A stretch of 33,599 nt of DNA, taken from Actinomycetota bacterium. Lineage in GTDB: Bacteria; Actinomycetota; Acidimicrobiia; Acidimicrobiales; Ilumatobacteraceae. A model generated the notes under the pieces. That model was given only the letters and a program-made list of their open reading frames with translations, searched no databases and had not been told where the DNA came from. The translations under genes and the position numbers were made by a program. Numbering within the stretch: position 1 is the stretch's first letter; the number at the start of each line of letters is the position of its first letter. The stretch spans positions 1-33,599 of the forward strand of contig RFMM01000083.1 in NCBI GenBank assembly GCA_009927665.1, in the 5' to 3' direction. Of this stretch, positions 18,343-27,145 are shown piece after piece.

Positions 18343-19875
18343 ATGTTGCACATCAAGCCCGGCACCGCGTGGGCTGACTTCTACGCCCGCGCTATGGCCG
18401 CCGCACCCGAGGCGTTTGACACTCAGTCGATTCGCAATCTGATTGGCGGCGAGTGGGTTGCTGGCAGTGCGGTGAAACCACACATCGTGCCCGTGGATGA
18501 CACGCAGATTCCGGGTGCGCCGATGATTTCCTCAGATGAGGCGAAGAAAGCGATGTCGCTTGCCGTTAAGCACGACCGCGAGTGGTCGCTCGTGCCGCTC
18601 GACGAACGCATGCGTCGTGTGTCGAAGGCGGTCGAGTTGCTGCGCGAACATCGCGACACCATCGCCGGCTTATTGATGTGGGAAATCGGCAAGCCGTGGA
18701 AGGTTGCCTGCGACGACGTCGACCGCTGCGTCGACGGCGTGGCGTGGTACCTCACGCAGATCGAGCGGCAGATGGCCGACCGCGAACCACTGCACGGCCC
18801 GGTGTCGAACATCGCATCGTGGAACTACCCGCTCAGCGTGCTGGTGCACGCAGAGTTGGTGCAGCTCTTGGCGGGCAACGCGGTGGTCGCCAAGACGCCG
18901 TCGCAGGGAGGCTTTCATGCCCTCACCTTGTCGCACGCGTTGATGGCCCGCGCCGGGCTGCCGGCGACGCTCGTGTCAGGCAGCGGAGCAGAGCTCAGCG
19001 AAGCGCTGATCTCGACCCCCGACCTCGGTGCACTTGTTTTTGTTGGTGGTCGCACCAACGGCCGCAAGATCGCCACGCGTCTCGCCGACTTGCGCCGCCG
19101 CCACGTGCTCGAACAAGAAGGTCTCAACGCATGGGGAGTGTGGAACTTCTCGCAGTGGAGTGATCTCGCCGGCCACCTGAAGAAAGGGTTCGCCTACGCC
19201 AAGCAACGTTGCACGGCCTACCCGCGCTACGTAGTGCAGCGCCGATTGCTCCCTGAGTTTCTCGAGGCGTACTACCCAGTGGTGTCTTCGCTCAAGTTTG
19301 GTCACCCGTGCGCGGTGGAAAACGACGGTGATGCGTTGCCAGATCTCGACTTCGGCCCGGTCATTCAGCGCGCCAAGGCGGCCACGCTCGCCGCGCAGTT
19401 TGACGAAGCCATTGAAACCGGTGGCATACCTCTCTTGCATGCGCGATTATCGAACGGCAGATTCATTGACGGGCAAGACACCTCGGCATATTCTGCGCCG
19501 GCATGCGTGCTTGAGCCGCCGTCGGCATGGTCGCTGCACCACGCTGAGCCGTTTGGGCCGCTTGACTCGATCGTCGTGGTTGACACAGAAGCCGAATTCT
19601 TGTCGGCAATGAATGTCTCCAACGGTTCACTCGTCGCTTCGATTGCCACCGACGACCTTGAGTTCGCCGAGCGTGTCGGCGAAGACGTGTTGTCGTTCAA
19701 GTTAGGAATCAACAAGCCGCGTTCACGCGGTGACCGCGAAGAAGTGTTCGGCGGTCGCGGCGGTTCGTGGAAGGGTGCGTTCGTCGGCGGAGACTTGCTT
19801 GTCGATGCCGTTACCAACGGCGAGCGGCCGCTGTTCGGAAACTTCCCCGACGGCTCGCGTTACCCAAAAACCTGA
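18343..19875 (+). CDS. divergent aldehyde dehydrogenase family protein
   Basis: IGGEWV, WNYPLSV, LLAGNAVVAKTP, Glu (LEQEG) and Cys (KQRCTAYPRYVV) positions conserved. Confidence 0.82.
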   Translation: MLHIKPGTAWADFYARAMAAAPEAFDTQSIRNLIGGEWVAGSAVKPHIVPVDDTQIPGAPMISSDEAKKAMSLAVKHDREWSLVPLDERMRRVSKAVELLREHRDTIAGLLMWEIGKPWKVACDDVDRCVDGVAWYLTQIERQMADREPLHGPVSNIASWNYPLSVLVHAELVQLLAGNAVVAKTPSQGGFHALTLSHALMARAGLPATLVSGSGAELSEALISTPDLGALVFVGGRTNGRKIATRLADLRRRHVLEQEGLNAWGVWNFSQWSDLAGHLKKGFAYAKQRCTAYPRYVVQRRLLPEFLEAYYPVVSSLKFGHPCAVENDGDALPDLDFGPVIQRAKAATLAAQFDEAIETGGIPLLHARLSNGRFIDGQDTSAYSAPACVLEPPSAWSLHHAEPFGPLDSIVVVDTEAEFLSAMNVSNGSLVASIATDDLEFAERVGEDVLSFKLGINKPRSRGDREEVFGGRGGSWKGAFVGGDLLVDAVTNGERPLFGNFPDGSRYPKT

Positions 19876-19883
19876 CGCCGCGC

Positions 19884-20687
19884 TCAGCTGCAGCTGACGC
19901 TGTCGTAGGCCAGCGAGTTGAGGCTCGGCGTCTCAAGAATAAGCGACACGCGCGAACCATCGGCTTGCACTGGCCCGACCGTCACGTTGATCGGCGTGAG
20001 CGGCCCGAACGCACTCGGCACGGCAGCCACGTTGGCCTTGCCCGTGTCGGGGTTGACGCTCGGCAAGATTCCACCAAGACCTGGGTTCAGGGCTTGTGCG
20101 AGCACGACGGCATGACGGGCTTCGTCTTGACCGATTCCGATCGCAGCTTGACGCAACGACTTGTCACTCAGCATCGTGACCACACCTTGGTAGGTCTGCG
20201 CGGCGAGATTTTCCAACGCGTGAGCGAGCACGACGACGTCAAGGGCTGGGTTCTCGTTGTCGGTGGCGGTGATCAATTCGAGTGCCGGTGCGATGTACAC
20301 CTCAGTGATGCGCGGGTTGCCGCACGTAAAGGGTGTGCCACCCAGTTTGGTGATGAGACCGTTGATTGCCTCAGCGTGACCCTTGTGGTCGTCACGCAAC
20401 CGCTTGGCGATATCACCAGCGGCAGCGAACGCACCGGTGAACACACCGAGACCCAGCGCTGCGTCATAGGTATCGATGGCGTTGAACTCGAGCGATGCAG
20501 CGGTGCGCAACAACACCACGTCGTTGACTTCGACGTTGGGCAACGTCACCTTCGACGGTGCGGGTCCGACCGACACCACGTTCTCACTCTCTGGAACCTT
20601 CGCCTGCTTGCCACATGCTGCGAGCACGACGCCAGCAACACCGACACCGCCGAAACGCAGCACCTGACGACGCGAGTAGCGGTTCAT
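19884..20687 (-). CDS. Tat-exported ferritin-like domain lipoprotein
   Basis: RRQVLRFGGVGVAGVVLAAC (Tat + lipobox); AASLEFNAIDTY, DDHKGHAEAI, HALENLAAQTY, DEARHAVVLA. Confidence 0.82.
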   Translation of the reverse strand: MNRYSRRQVLRFGGVGVAGVVLAACGKQAKVPESENVVSVGPAPSKVTLPNVEVNDVVLLRTAASLEFNAIDTYDAALGLGVFTGAFAAAGDIAKRLRDDHKGHAEAINGLITKLGGTPFTCGNPRITEVYIAPALELITATDNENPALDVVVLAHALENLAAQTYQGVVTMLSDKSLRQAAIGIGQDEARHAVVLAQALNPGLGGILPSVNPDTGKANVAAVPSAFGPLTPINVTVGPVQADGSRVSLILETPSLNSLAYDSVSCS

Positions 20688-21181
20688 CAGTTGGCGCCGG
20701 GAGTCAGAGCGGTGGCCGAGTTGACGAGGGCGTCGTTGAGCGCGCGACCCGCGACGAGGGCGAGTACCGCGGCATGACGAGCCTGCGTGGTGATGACCGA
20801 TGCGATGAGTGCCGACCCGGCAGTGCCGTCAAGCGTGCCGACGAGCGTGGTGTGAGTGGCAACGAGCGTGTTCTCGAGTTCGCGCAGCGCGTCGTAGATT
20901 GCGCTCTTGTCAGTGCCCTCGAGCCGTGAACGAAACGCGTTGTACACCGCGTCTTCGCGCACGTTTGGCGCGTCTGAGCCAACGAGACCAGCCAACGCTT
21001 GTGCGGCTGCGCGGTGATGATCGTGGAACCCGACAAGCACGGCCTGTTCTTCGTCGCTGAAGGCGCTCAGCCCAGCAGCCACCGCATACAGATCGCGGGC
21101 GGCAAGTTCGGCGCCGTTGCCAAAAGCGAGCAGGGCTACATCGGCGGTGCTTGGCGGGGTGGTGGCGGAAGGATTCATCAT
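20687..21181 (-). CDS. ferritin-like protein, partner of downstream gene
   Basis: AELAARDLYAV, FHDHHRAAAQAL, LENTLVATH, TQARHAAVLA; TGATG overlap with the following gene. Confidence 0.7.
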   Translation of the reverse strand: MMNPSATTPPSTADVALLAFGNGAELAARDLYAVAAGLSAFSDEEQAVLVGFHDHHRAAAQALAGLVGSDAPNVREDAVYNAFRSRLEGTDKSAIYDALRELENTLVATHTTLVGTLDGTAGSALIASVITTQARHAAVLALVAGRALNDALVNSATALTPGAN

Positions 21182-21255
21182 CAGATCAATGGCGCGAGTG
21201 CCCCGCTCAGAATAGTCGGCACGAGGGAACCGCCAACGCCTAAACGTGCCGACGC

Positions 21256-22725
21256 TTAAAAGTCAAGGGCCGAGAGTTCGGGAATCCAGCCGCGCGCCCG
21301 GCGCACTGCTTCGTGCCATTGTGCCCGCGAGATCCGTGCGTGCGGCGCCGATGATCGTGGCTCTGCCGTGCGCAACGGGGCAACGAGTGAGGTCGCTTCG
21401 TCGAGGGTGTTCCAGACACCCGTCGCAACCCCCGCCAAGAATGCGGATCCGAGTGTCGTGGCCTCGGTCTCGCGACAGATGTCGATTGGTCGGCCTGTTG
21501 CATCGGCCAGCGCCTGGGTGAACACGCGGTTGCGACTCATGCCGCCGTCAACCTTTAAGCGCTCGACACGCAAACCCGTGTCGCGTTCGGTGGCGTCGAG
21601 CAAGTCGGCACCACGGTGGGCGATGCCTTCGAGCACGGCACGCACGATGTGGGCGCGCGTCGTGCCACGCGTGATGCCCAGCAGTGTGCCACGCGCGCCG
21701 TAATCCCAATGAGGTGTCGCGAGACCGATGAGGGCGGGCACGTACACCACGCCGTCGCTTGATTCGACTGATGATGCAACAACATCGCTCGTTGCTGCAT
21801 CGGTAAGCACGCCGAGATCGCTCACGAGCCACTCGACGTTCGAGCCGGCAGTGAGCATGATTGCCTCAGAACCCCAGTGCAACGTGTCGCCTTGTGAGTA
21901 CACCACGATTGGGAAGGTGCCGTTCTTCGTGCGTGCCAGATGTTGCGGCGTTGCCGTGCCGGCATACACGTCGAGCATGCCGCCCGTGCCAAAGGTGGCC
22001 TTCGCCGCACCAGCGACGATGCCGCCCTGACCGATGAGCGACGATTGTTGGTCGCCGACGAGTGCGGCAATCGGCGGAGCACCCGGCAGCGCGTGCGCCT
22101 CACCCACCACACCGATGGTCGGCACGATGCGCGGCAACATCGCAGGGTCGATGTCGAGCGCTTGCACGATGTCGTTCGACCATTCATGACGGGCGAGTGC
22201 GGCGTGGTCAGCAAGCCCGGTAACGGCAGCGTTAGATGTGTCGGTCGCGTGCACAGTGAAATTGCTCAGCACCGCGGCCACCCAGGTGTCGACGGTGCCG
22301 GCGCGCGCATGGGGCGATCGAGCTGCTTCGATGTTCTTGCACAGCCACTCGAGTTTGGTGGCGGTTTGATTCGGTGCGAAAATGAGGTTGCGATCTTGTT
22401 TCCAGCGAATGCATTCGCCAACCGTGCGCAGGTCTTGCCAACCGAGCCCATGCGCGACGGGTGTGCCGTCGCGAGAATCCCACACGATGGTTGACGCACG
22501 TTGTGCCGTGATGCCGACCGCGCGCACCGGCCCGCCCACAGCGAGTGCTGTATGAGCAACACGCAACACCGCGTCGCGCATCGCGACACCGTCAAACTCG
22601 ACGAGGCCAGCAAATGGGCTCGTTGGTGGCAGTGGTTCGTAGGTAAAACCCACGATGGTGGTGTCAGGGCGCACCACCGCGGCGCGCAGACCCGTGGTGC
22701 CGACGTCGACAACGAGCACGCTCAT
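21256..22725 (-). CDS. glpK: FGGY-family kinase, probable glycerol kinase
   Basis: VDVGTTGLRAAVV; GDQQSSLIGQGG; GTGGMLDVYAG; KVDGGMSRN; adjacent to glpD. Confidence 0.82.
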   Translation of the reverse strand: MSVLVVDVGTTGLRAAVVRPDTTIVGFTYEPLPPTSPFAGLVEFDGVAMRDAVLRVAHTALAVGGPVRAVGITAQRASTIVWDSRDGTPVAHGLGWQDLRTVGECIRWKQDRNLIFAPNQTATKLEWLCKNIEAARSPHARAGTVDTWVAAVLSNFTVHATDTSNAAVTGLADHAALARHEWSNDIVQALDIDPAMLPRIVPTIGVVGEAHALPGAPPIAALVGDQQSSLIGQGGIVAGAAKATFGTGGMLDVYAGTATPQHLARTKNGTFPIVVYSQGDTLHWGSEAIMLTAGSNVEWLVSDLGVLTDAATSDVVASSVESSDGVVYVPALIGLATPHWDYGARGTLLGITRGTTRAHIVRAVLEGIAHRGADLLDATERDTGLRVERLKVDGGMSRNRVFTQALADATGRPIDICRETEATTLGSAFLAGVATGVWNTLDEATSLVAPLRTAEPRSSAPHARISRAQWHEAVRRARGWIPELSALDF

Positions 22726-22731
22726 GGTCTC

Positions 22732-22737
22732 ACTCTG
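22732..22737 (-). promoter_or_regulatory. -10-like CAGAGT in TGACAGAGT, 6 nt before glpK ATG
   Basis: CAGAGT-gagacc-ATG on minus strand. Confidence 0.5.
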
Positions 22738-22760
22738 TCATGCGGCTCGGTGGGGCGACG

Positions 22761-24304
22761 TCAGTCGAGGCCGTGCTCGGCGGCAGTGTCGCCGGTGCCC
22801 CACGGCATCGTGCCGCGACGCGTCGGCAAGCCCAACTTGCCAGGGTTGAAGATGTCAAGCGGGTCGAGCGATTGTTTCATTGCGACGAGCACAGCGAAGG
22901 CATCGCCCATCGCTTCGCGCATGAAGCGGCCGCGGTTGAGCCCCACACCGTGATGGTGGGCAAGGTTCGCGCCGGCAGAGAGTGCGGCACGTTGCGCGGC
23001 ATTCCACATCGCGAGATAGAGCCGCTCGTGTTCAGCCGTGGTCGCATCAGTGATGTCGCGCGACGAGAGTTGCCCCACGAAGGTGAAGTAGATGCAGGCA
23101 CCGTCGAGATAACTGTGCGAGACGTGCGCGCTCACGCTGCGCGCCCCGCTGACCGCCGAGGTCGCGGCAGCAACACTGGCATACGCATCGGTGAGTTTCG
23201 ACCACGGTGCAGCGACTTCCATCGTGTCGATGACGAAGCCTTTTTTGGTGAGTGCTTGCAGACCGCTCGTGTCGTTGCGATGGGCGAGCCAGTGGTCGAC
23301 ACGTTCGTCAGGCGCACGCACTGCGCCGTGGGCAAGCGCAAAACGATCGACAACGGCCAACGTCGCGGCGACGATTTCAGGCTCGCCATCATCGAGCACT
23401 ATCAGGGTGCTGTTGCTGCCGTCGCCACCATGACTGCGTTGCGCTTCGACTGCGTCGTAGAGCCGCAAGACGGCGGGTGTTGCGTGCGCGCGAATTGCTT
23501 CACGCATTGCGGCAATTCCATCGGCGAACGATGCGAAGAAGTACGCGGCCTTTCGTCGCACCGGTGCCACGTCGTGAGCACGCAGCCACACTCGGGTGAT
23601 GACGCCGAGAGTTCCCTCGCTGCCGATGAATATCGACGTCACGTCGGGGCCGTGGGCGGCGGCCGGTGCTCCGCCTGTGCGAATCACGCTGCCGTCGGCG
23701 AGCACCACCTCGAGGCCGACCACCATGTCGTGAATTTTTCCGTAACGAGTAGAGAACTGACCCGCGCCATGGCAGGCGACCCATCCGCCAACGGTGGAGA
23801 TGTCGAACGACTGTGGAAAGTGCCCGACCGTCAGCCCGTGTTCGTTTACCGCACGCTCGAGATCGGGGCCGAAGGTGCCGGGCAAACTTCGACGACGCCG
23901 GAAGTGCGGTCGACTGACACCACGCCCTGCAAGTGAGTCGTGTCGAGCACGACGCCGCCGAAGAGCGGCACCGATGCACCACTCACACCGCTGCGACCCG
24001 CCGTAACGGTGAGTGGTGTGTCGTGTCGCGCACAGGCGAGCACGATTCGTCGCACTTCGTCGGTGATGGAAGGTGTTGCGACAACTGATGGCAGTTGCGG
24101 CACCTGCGCCTGCAGCGCCCAACGCATGGCAAGCGGCCACCAGTCGCGGGCATGTTCGGCGAGGTCGGCCGCCGCGGTGCTGATCGGGCAGATAGAGCGC
24201 AGTTCGTCGACGAGTGCCGACGTGGGGCCAGCCTGCTTGGGCCCAGCCCAGCGCGAGCCAATCCGCCCTGCGCCGAAGTCGATCGGCGGTGTCGGCTGCG
24301 TCAC
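22761..24304 (-). pseudogene. FAD-binding oxidase, alkylglycerone-phosphate-synthase-like, interrupted by an apparent 1-nt deletion near 23880-23886
   Basis: N-terminal FAD part (ITDEVRRIVLACARHDTPLTVTAGRSGVSGASVPL...SGVVEV) is in the frame of ORF 23846..24415; continuation (GTFGPDLERAVNEHGLTVGHFPQSFDISTVGGW...HHHGVGLNRGRF) is in the frame of ORF 22761..24140. Confidence 0.85.
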
Positions 24305-24311
24305 GCCACTT

Positions 24312-24317
24312 ACTCTG
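24312..24317 (-). promoter_or_regulatory. -10-like CAGAGT in TGACAGAGT, 7 nt before FAD oxidase GTG
   Basis: CAGAGT-aagtggc-GTG on minus strand. Confidence 0.5.
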
Positions 24318-24336
24318 TCACGCGCGGCCAGCGAGA

Positions 24337-25953
24337 TCAGCGGGCGGCGGCAACCTCGCGCTGGCAAATCTCTGAAAAATGCTGCACCTCGCGCGCGACG
24401 CGCTCGGCATTCCACCCAAGCTCGGGGGCGATGAGTTCGGCTACCTCAGCCGCAGCCCGCAAGGTGGCGTCACGGTCGTACAGCAACCCGCGGGTGCGAC
24501 GTGAGAGCACATCGTCGAGGGTGACCACCATCTCGTGGCGTGCCGAGTAGACCGCTTCAGCGCGCACGTAGGGAAGCCCAGCTACCAGCGGCGCGCCCAG
24601 CGACGGGTCGGCCGCGATAAGCGCACGAACTGCCTCCGCCTCGGTGCCGAATCGCGACACAAGATGCTCGTCACGGTTGCGCGAGGTGGCGCCAAACAAC
24701 TGCAGGCGCTTGGTCGAGCACCGACCGCGATGACTGAGCGCCTTCTGCACTTCATCGACCGTGTGTTCAGCCATCTTGCGATAGGTGGTGAGTTTTCCGC
24801 CGGTGATGGTGATCATGCCTGAATCGCTGACCATCACCTTGTGACGGCGCGACAAGTCGGCGGTGCGCCCTTTCGCCGCTGCTCCATCAGCCGAGACAAC
24901 GAGCGGGCGCAGACCCGCCCACGTGCCGACCACGTCGTCGCGCGTGATTGTGCGACCGCCGCCCGCGATTGCCTTGTTGAGCGCGCGCAGGCAGTAGTCG
25001 ATGTCTTCGGTGGTGCACTGTGGGTCGTCAATGCCGCCTTGGTAATCGGTGTCGGTGGTGCCAACGTAGGTGTAGCGGAACGTGCCGTCACCATTCGGCA
25101 TGTGTGGCACCACGAAGAGCGAACGCTTGTCACCCGGCACAGGGATGACGGCCGCAATGTCATTGCGCACGAGTTGCCACGGCACCGTGATGTGAATGCC
25201 CTTGGCGGGGCGAATCGTCACCGAGTCGCCACCAACATCCATGCGACGTAGCGCATCGCCCCACACGCCGGTGGCGTTCACCACGACGCGTGCCGAGATG
25301 TCGAAAGCTTCACCGTCGCGCGTCGCAACACTCGCGCCGACAATGTGGCCAGCGTCGTCTTTGCGCATCGCGGTGACGCCGCAATAGTTGGCGACGATTG
25401 CACCTCGTTCGATGGCCGAGCGAATGATGGCGAGGGTGAGGCGAGCGTCGTCGGCCTCGGCGTCGAAATAGAGGTATGCCGACGAGAGCTTGGTGGCATC
25501 CATCGTGGGCATATGTGCGAGGGCGGCCTTGGCGCGCAACCGGCGATGCAACTTGCCGACGCGCCAACCGCCCGTGAGGTCATACATCCACAACGCAGAG
25601 CCGAGCGCGCGGGCGATCTTGCGCGACACCACACCATCGCGGGTCATGACGGGGATCATGAACGGCAACGTCTTCACGAGATGTGGCGCGTTGCGCAAGA
25701 GTCGCTGGCGTTCGTAGAGAGCTTCATACACGAGCGCGATGTCGCCCTGCTGCAGGTAGCGCAGCCCACCGTGAATGAGCTTGCTGCTCTTCGATGACGT
25801 GCCAGATGCGAAGTCGGATTGGTCGACGAGCGCAACGCGCAAACCGCGGGCGGCGGCATCGAGCGCGACACCAGCCCCGGTGATACCACCGCCAACGACG
25901 AGCAGGTCGAAGGGCTCGCTGCGCAGTCGGCTGAGCATGGCGGCGCGCTTCAC
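24337..25953 (-). CDS. glpD: glycerol-3-phosphate dehydrogenase (FAD)
   Basis: DLLVVGGGITGAGVALDAAARGLRVALVDQSDFASGTSSKSSKLIHGGLRYLQ; start GTG 25953 supported by TAGGCT-N7. Confidence 0.95.
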   Translation of the reverse strand: MKRAAMLSRLRSEPFDLLVVGGGITGAGVALDAAARGLRVALVDQSDFASGTSSKSSKLIHGGLRYLQQGDIALVYEALYERQRLLRNAPHLVKTLPFMIPVMTRDGVVSRKIARALGSALWMYDLTGGWRVGKLHRRLRAKAALAHMPTMDATKLSSAYLYFDAEADDARLTLAIIRSAIERGAIVANYCGVTAMRKDDAGHIVGASVATRDGEAFDISARVVVNATGVWGDALRRMDVGGDSVTIRPAKGIHITVPWQLVRNDIAAVIPVPGDKRSLFVVPHMPNGDGTFRYTYVGTTDTDYQGGIDDPQCTTEDIDYCLRALNKAIAGGGRTITRDDVVGTWAGLRPLVVSADGAAAKGRTADLSRRHKVMVSDSGMITITGGKLTTYRKMAEHTVDEVQKALSHRGRCSTKRLQLFGATSRNRDEHLVSRFGTEAEAVRALIAADPSLGAPLVAGLPYVRAEAVYSARHEMVVTLDDVLSRRTRGLLYDRDATLRAAAEVAELIAPELGWNAERVAREVQHFSEICQREVAAAR

Positions 25954-25960
25954 CGCGCAG

Positions 25961-25966
25961 AGCCTA
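25961..25966 (-). promoter_or_regulatory. -10 element TAGGCT, 7 nt before glpD GTG
   Basis: TAGGCT-ctgcgcg-GTG on minus strand. Confidence 0.5.
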
Positions 25967-26049
25967 GAAGTGCGGGCCTGACGGTGCGGTGTGACGGCTG
26001 ACCGCCTCGACCTTGTCTGCATGACTTGCAAATAAGCAAAACCAGCGAA

Positions 26050-26055
26050 TAGCGT
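26050..26055 (+). promoter_or_regulatory. -10 element TAGCGT, 7 nt before Fur GTG 26063
   Basis: TAGCGT-gcccggt-GTG. Confidence 0.45.
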
Positions 26056-26578
26056 GCCCGGTGTGCAAGCCCCCGAACTCGTCGCCGCCAAGTATCGCGC
26101 GCAAGGTCGTCGCCTCACGCCGCAGCGACAACTGATTTTTTCGCTGTTGCACGACAACGCCACCCACCCGACCGCTGATGCACTGTTTGCGGTGGCGAGC
26201 AAACGAATGCCCGGCATCTCGCTGCGCACGGTGTATCAAACGCTCGATGAACTCTCGGAGATGGGCGAAATTCAGCTCATGCGCTGCGACGGTGGCGCAC
26301 TACGGTTCGACCCGAACGTCGATGATCACCATCATGCGCTTGATGCCGCGACGGGGGAGGTGTTCGACGTGTACGTCGACAATCTCGATGCATTGCGTGC
26401 GCAACTGCCCGAGGGTTTCGAGGTCGAAAACGTGAGCATCGTCTTTCACGGTCGAGTCGCTAAGGGCAACTCGGCGCGCAGCACAAGTTCAACCAAGTCT
26501 CCCGCTCGGCAGCAAACCGGGCGGGCGAAGTCCACGAAGCGCGCGCCACGGCGCACGAGTCGCGGATCATCCCAATAA
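26054..26578 (+). CDS. Fur-family transcriptional regulator (PerR-like); start may be GTG 26063
   Basis: RRLTPQRQLIFSLL, HPTADALF, ISLRTVYQTLDELSEMGEI, DDHHHA. Confidence 0.9.
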   Translation: MPGVQAPELVAAKYRAQGRRLTPQRQLIFSLLHDNATHPTADALFAVASKRMPGISLRTVYQTLDELSEMGEIQLMRCDGGALRFDPNVDDHHHALDAATGEVFDVYVDNLDALRAQLPEGFEVENVSIVFHGRVAKGNSARSTSSTKSPARQQTGRAKSTKRAPRRTSRGSSQ

Positions 26579-26602
26579 CCCACCAACCAAGGAGAAACAC
26601 TC

Positions 26603-27022
26603 ATGGCCAAGTTGCACGGCACCAAGACACATGAGAACCTCAAGGAAGCGTTTGCTGGCGAGAGCCAGGCCAACCGCCGCTACTTGTGGTTCGCCCAGAA
26701 GGCCGACGTCGAGGGCTACCCCGACGCCGCTGCATTGTTCCGTTCAGTCGCCGAAGGCGAAACCGGACACGCACACGGCCACCTCGATTACCTGGCCGAA
26801 GTTGGCGACCCCGCCAGCGGCGAGCCGATCGGTGACACCGAGCAGAACCTGAAGGCGTCGATCGCCGGCGAGACCTACGAGTACACCCAGATGTACCCGG
26901 GCTTTGCCAAGACCGCACGCGACGAAGGCTTCGCCGAAATCGCCGACTGGTTCGAGACGCTCGCACGCGCCGAAAAGAGCCACGCCGGACGCTTCACCGA
27001 GGGTCTCAAGACCGTCGGCTGA
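26603..27022 (+). CDS. rubrerythrin (ferritin-like domain only)
   Basis: [35 protein letters not shown]; strong SD aaggag. Confidence 0.93.
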   Translation: MAKLHGTKTHENLKEAFAGESQANRRYLWFAQKADVEGYPDAAALFRSVAEGETGHAHGHLDYLAEVGDPASGEPIGDTEQNLKASIAGETYEYTQMYPGFAKTARDEGFAEIADWFETLARAEKSHAGRFTEGLKTVG

Positions 27023-27145
27023 TTCGCCCAGCGAATCTCACCGCAATAACCTCCGCGGGTAGCGGCCCGGGCGATTGTTGACCGAGATGGTTGACGACAT
27101 CGACCCGGGTCGCGCCCCGGAAACCTGCATGAACACGGAAACGAA

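Noticed and set aside
19767-20777. 336-aa plus-strand ORF over the ferritin-like genes
   Set aside because: Shadow ORF; low-complexity composition, no domain.
23870-23890. Programmed ribosomal frameshift in the FAD oxidase
   Set aside because: No convincing slippery heptamer plus downstream structure; a one-base deletion or sequencing error is simpler.
22740-23936. 398-aa plus-strand ORF opposite the FAD oxidase
   Set aside because: Arg/His/Cys-rich shadow ORF; minus strand has recognisable FAD oxidase motifs.
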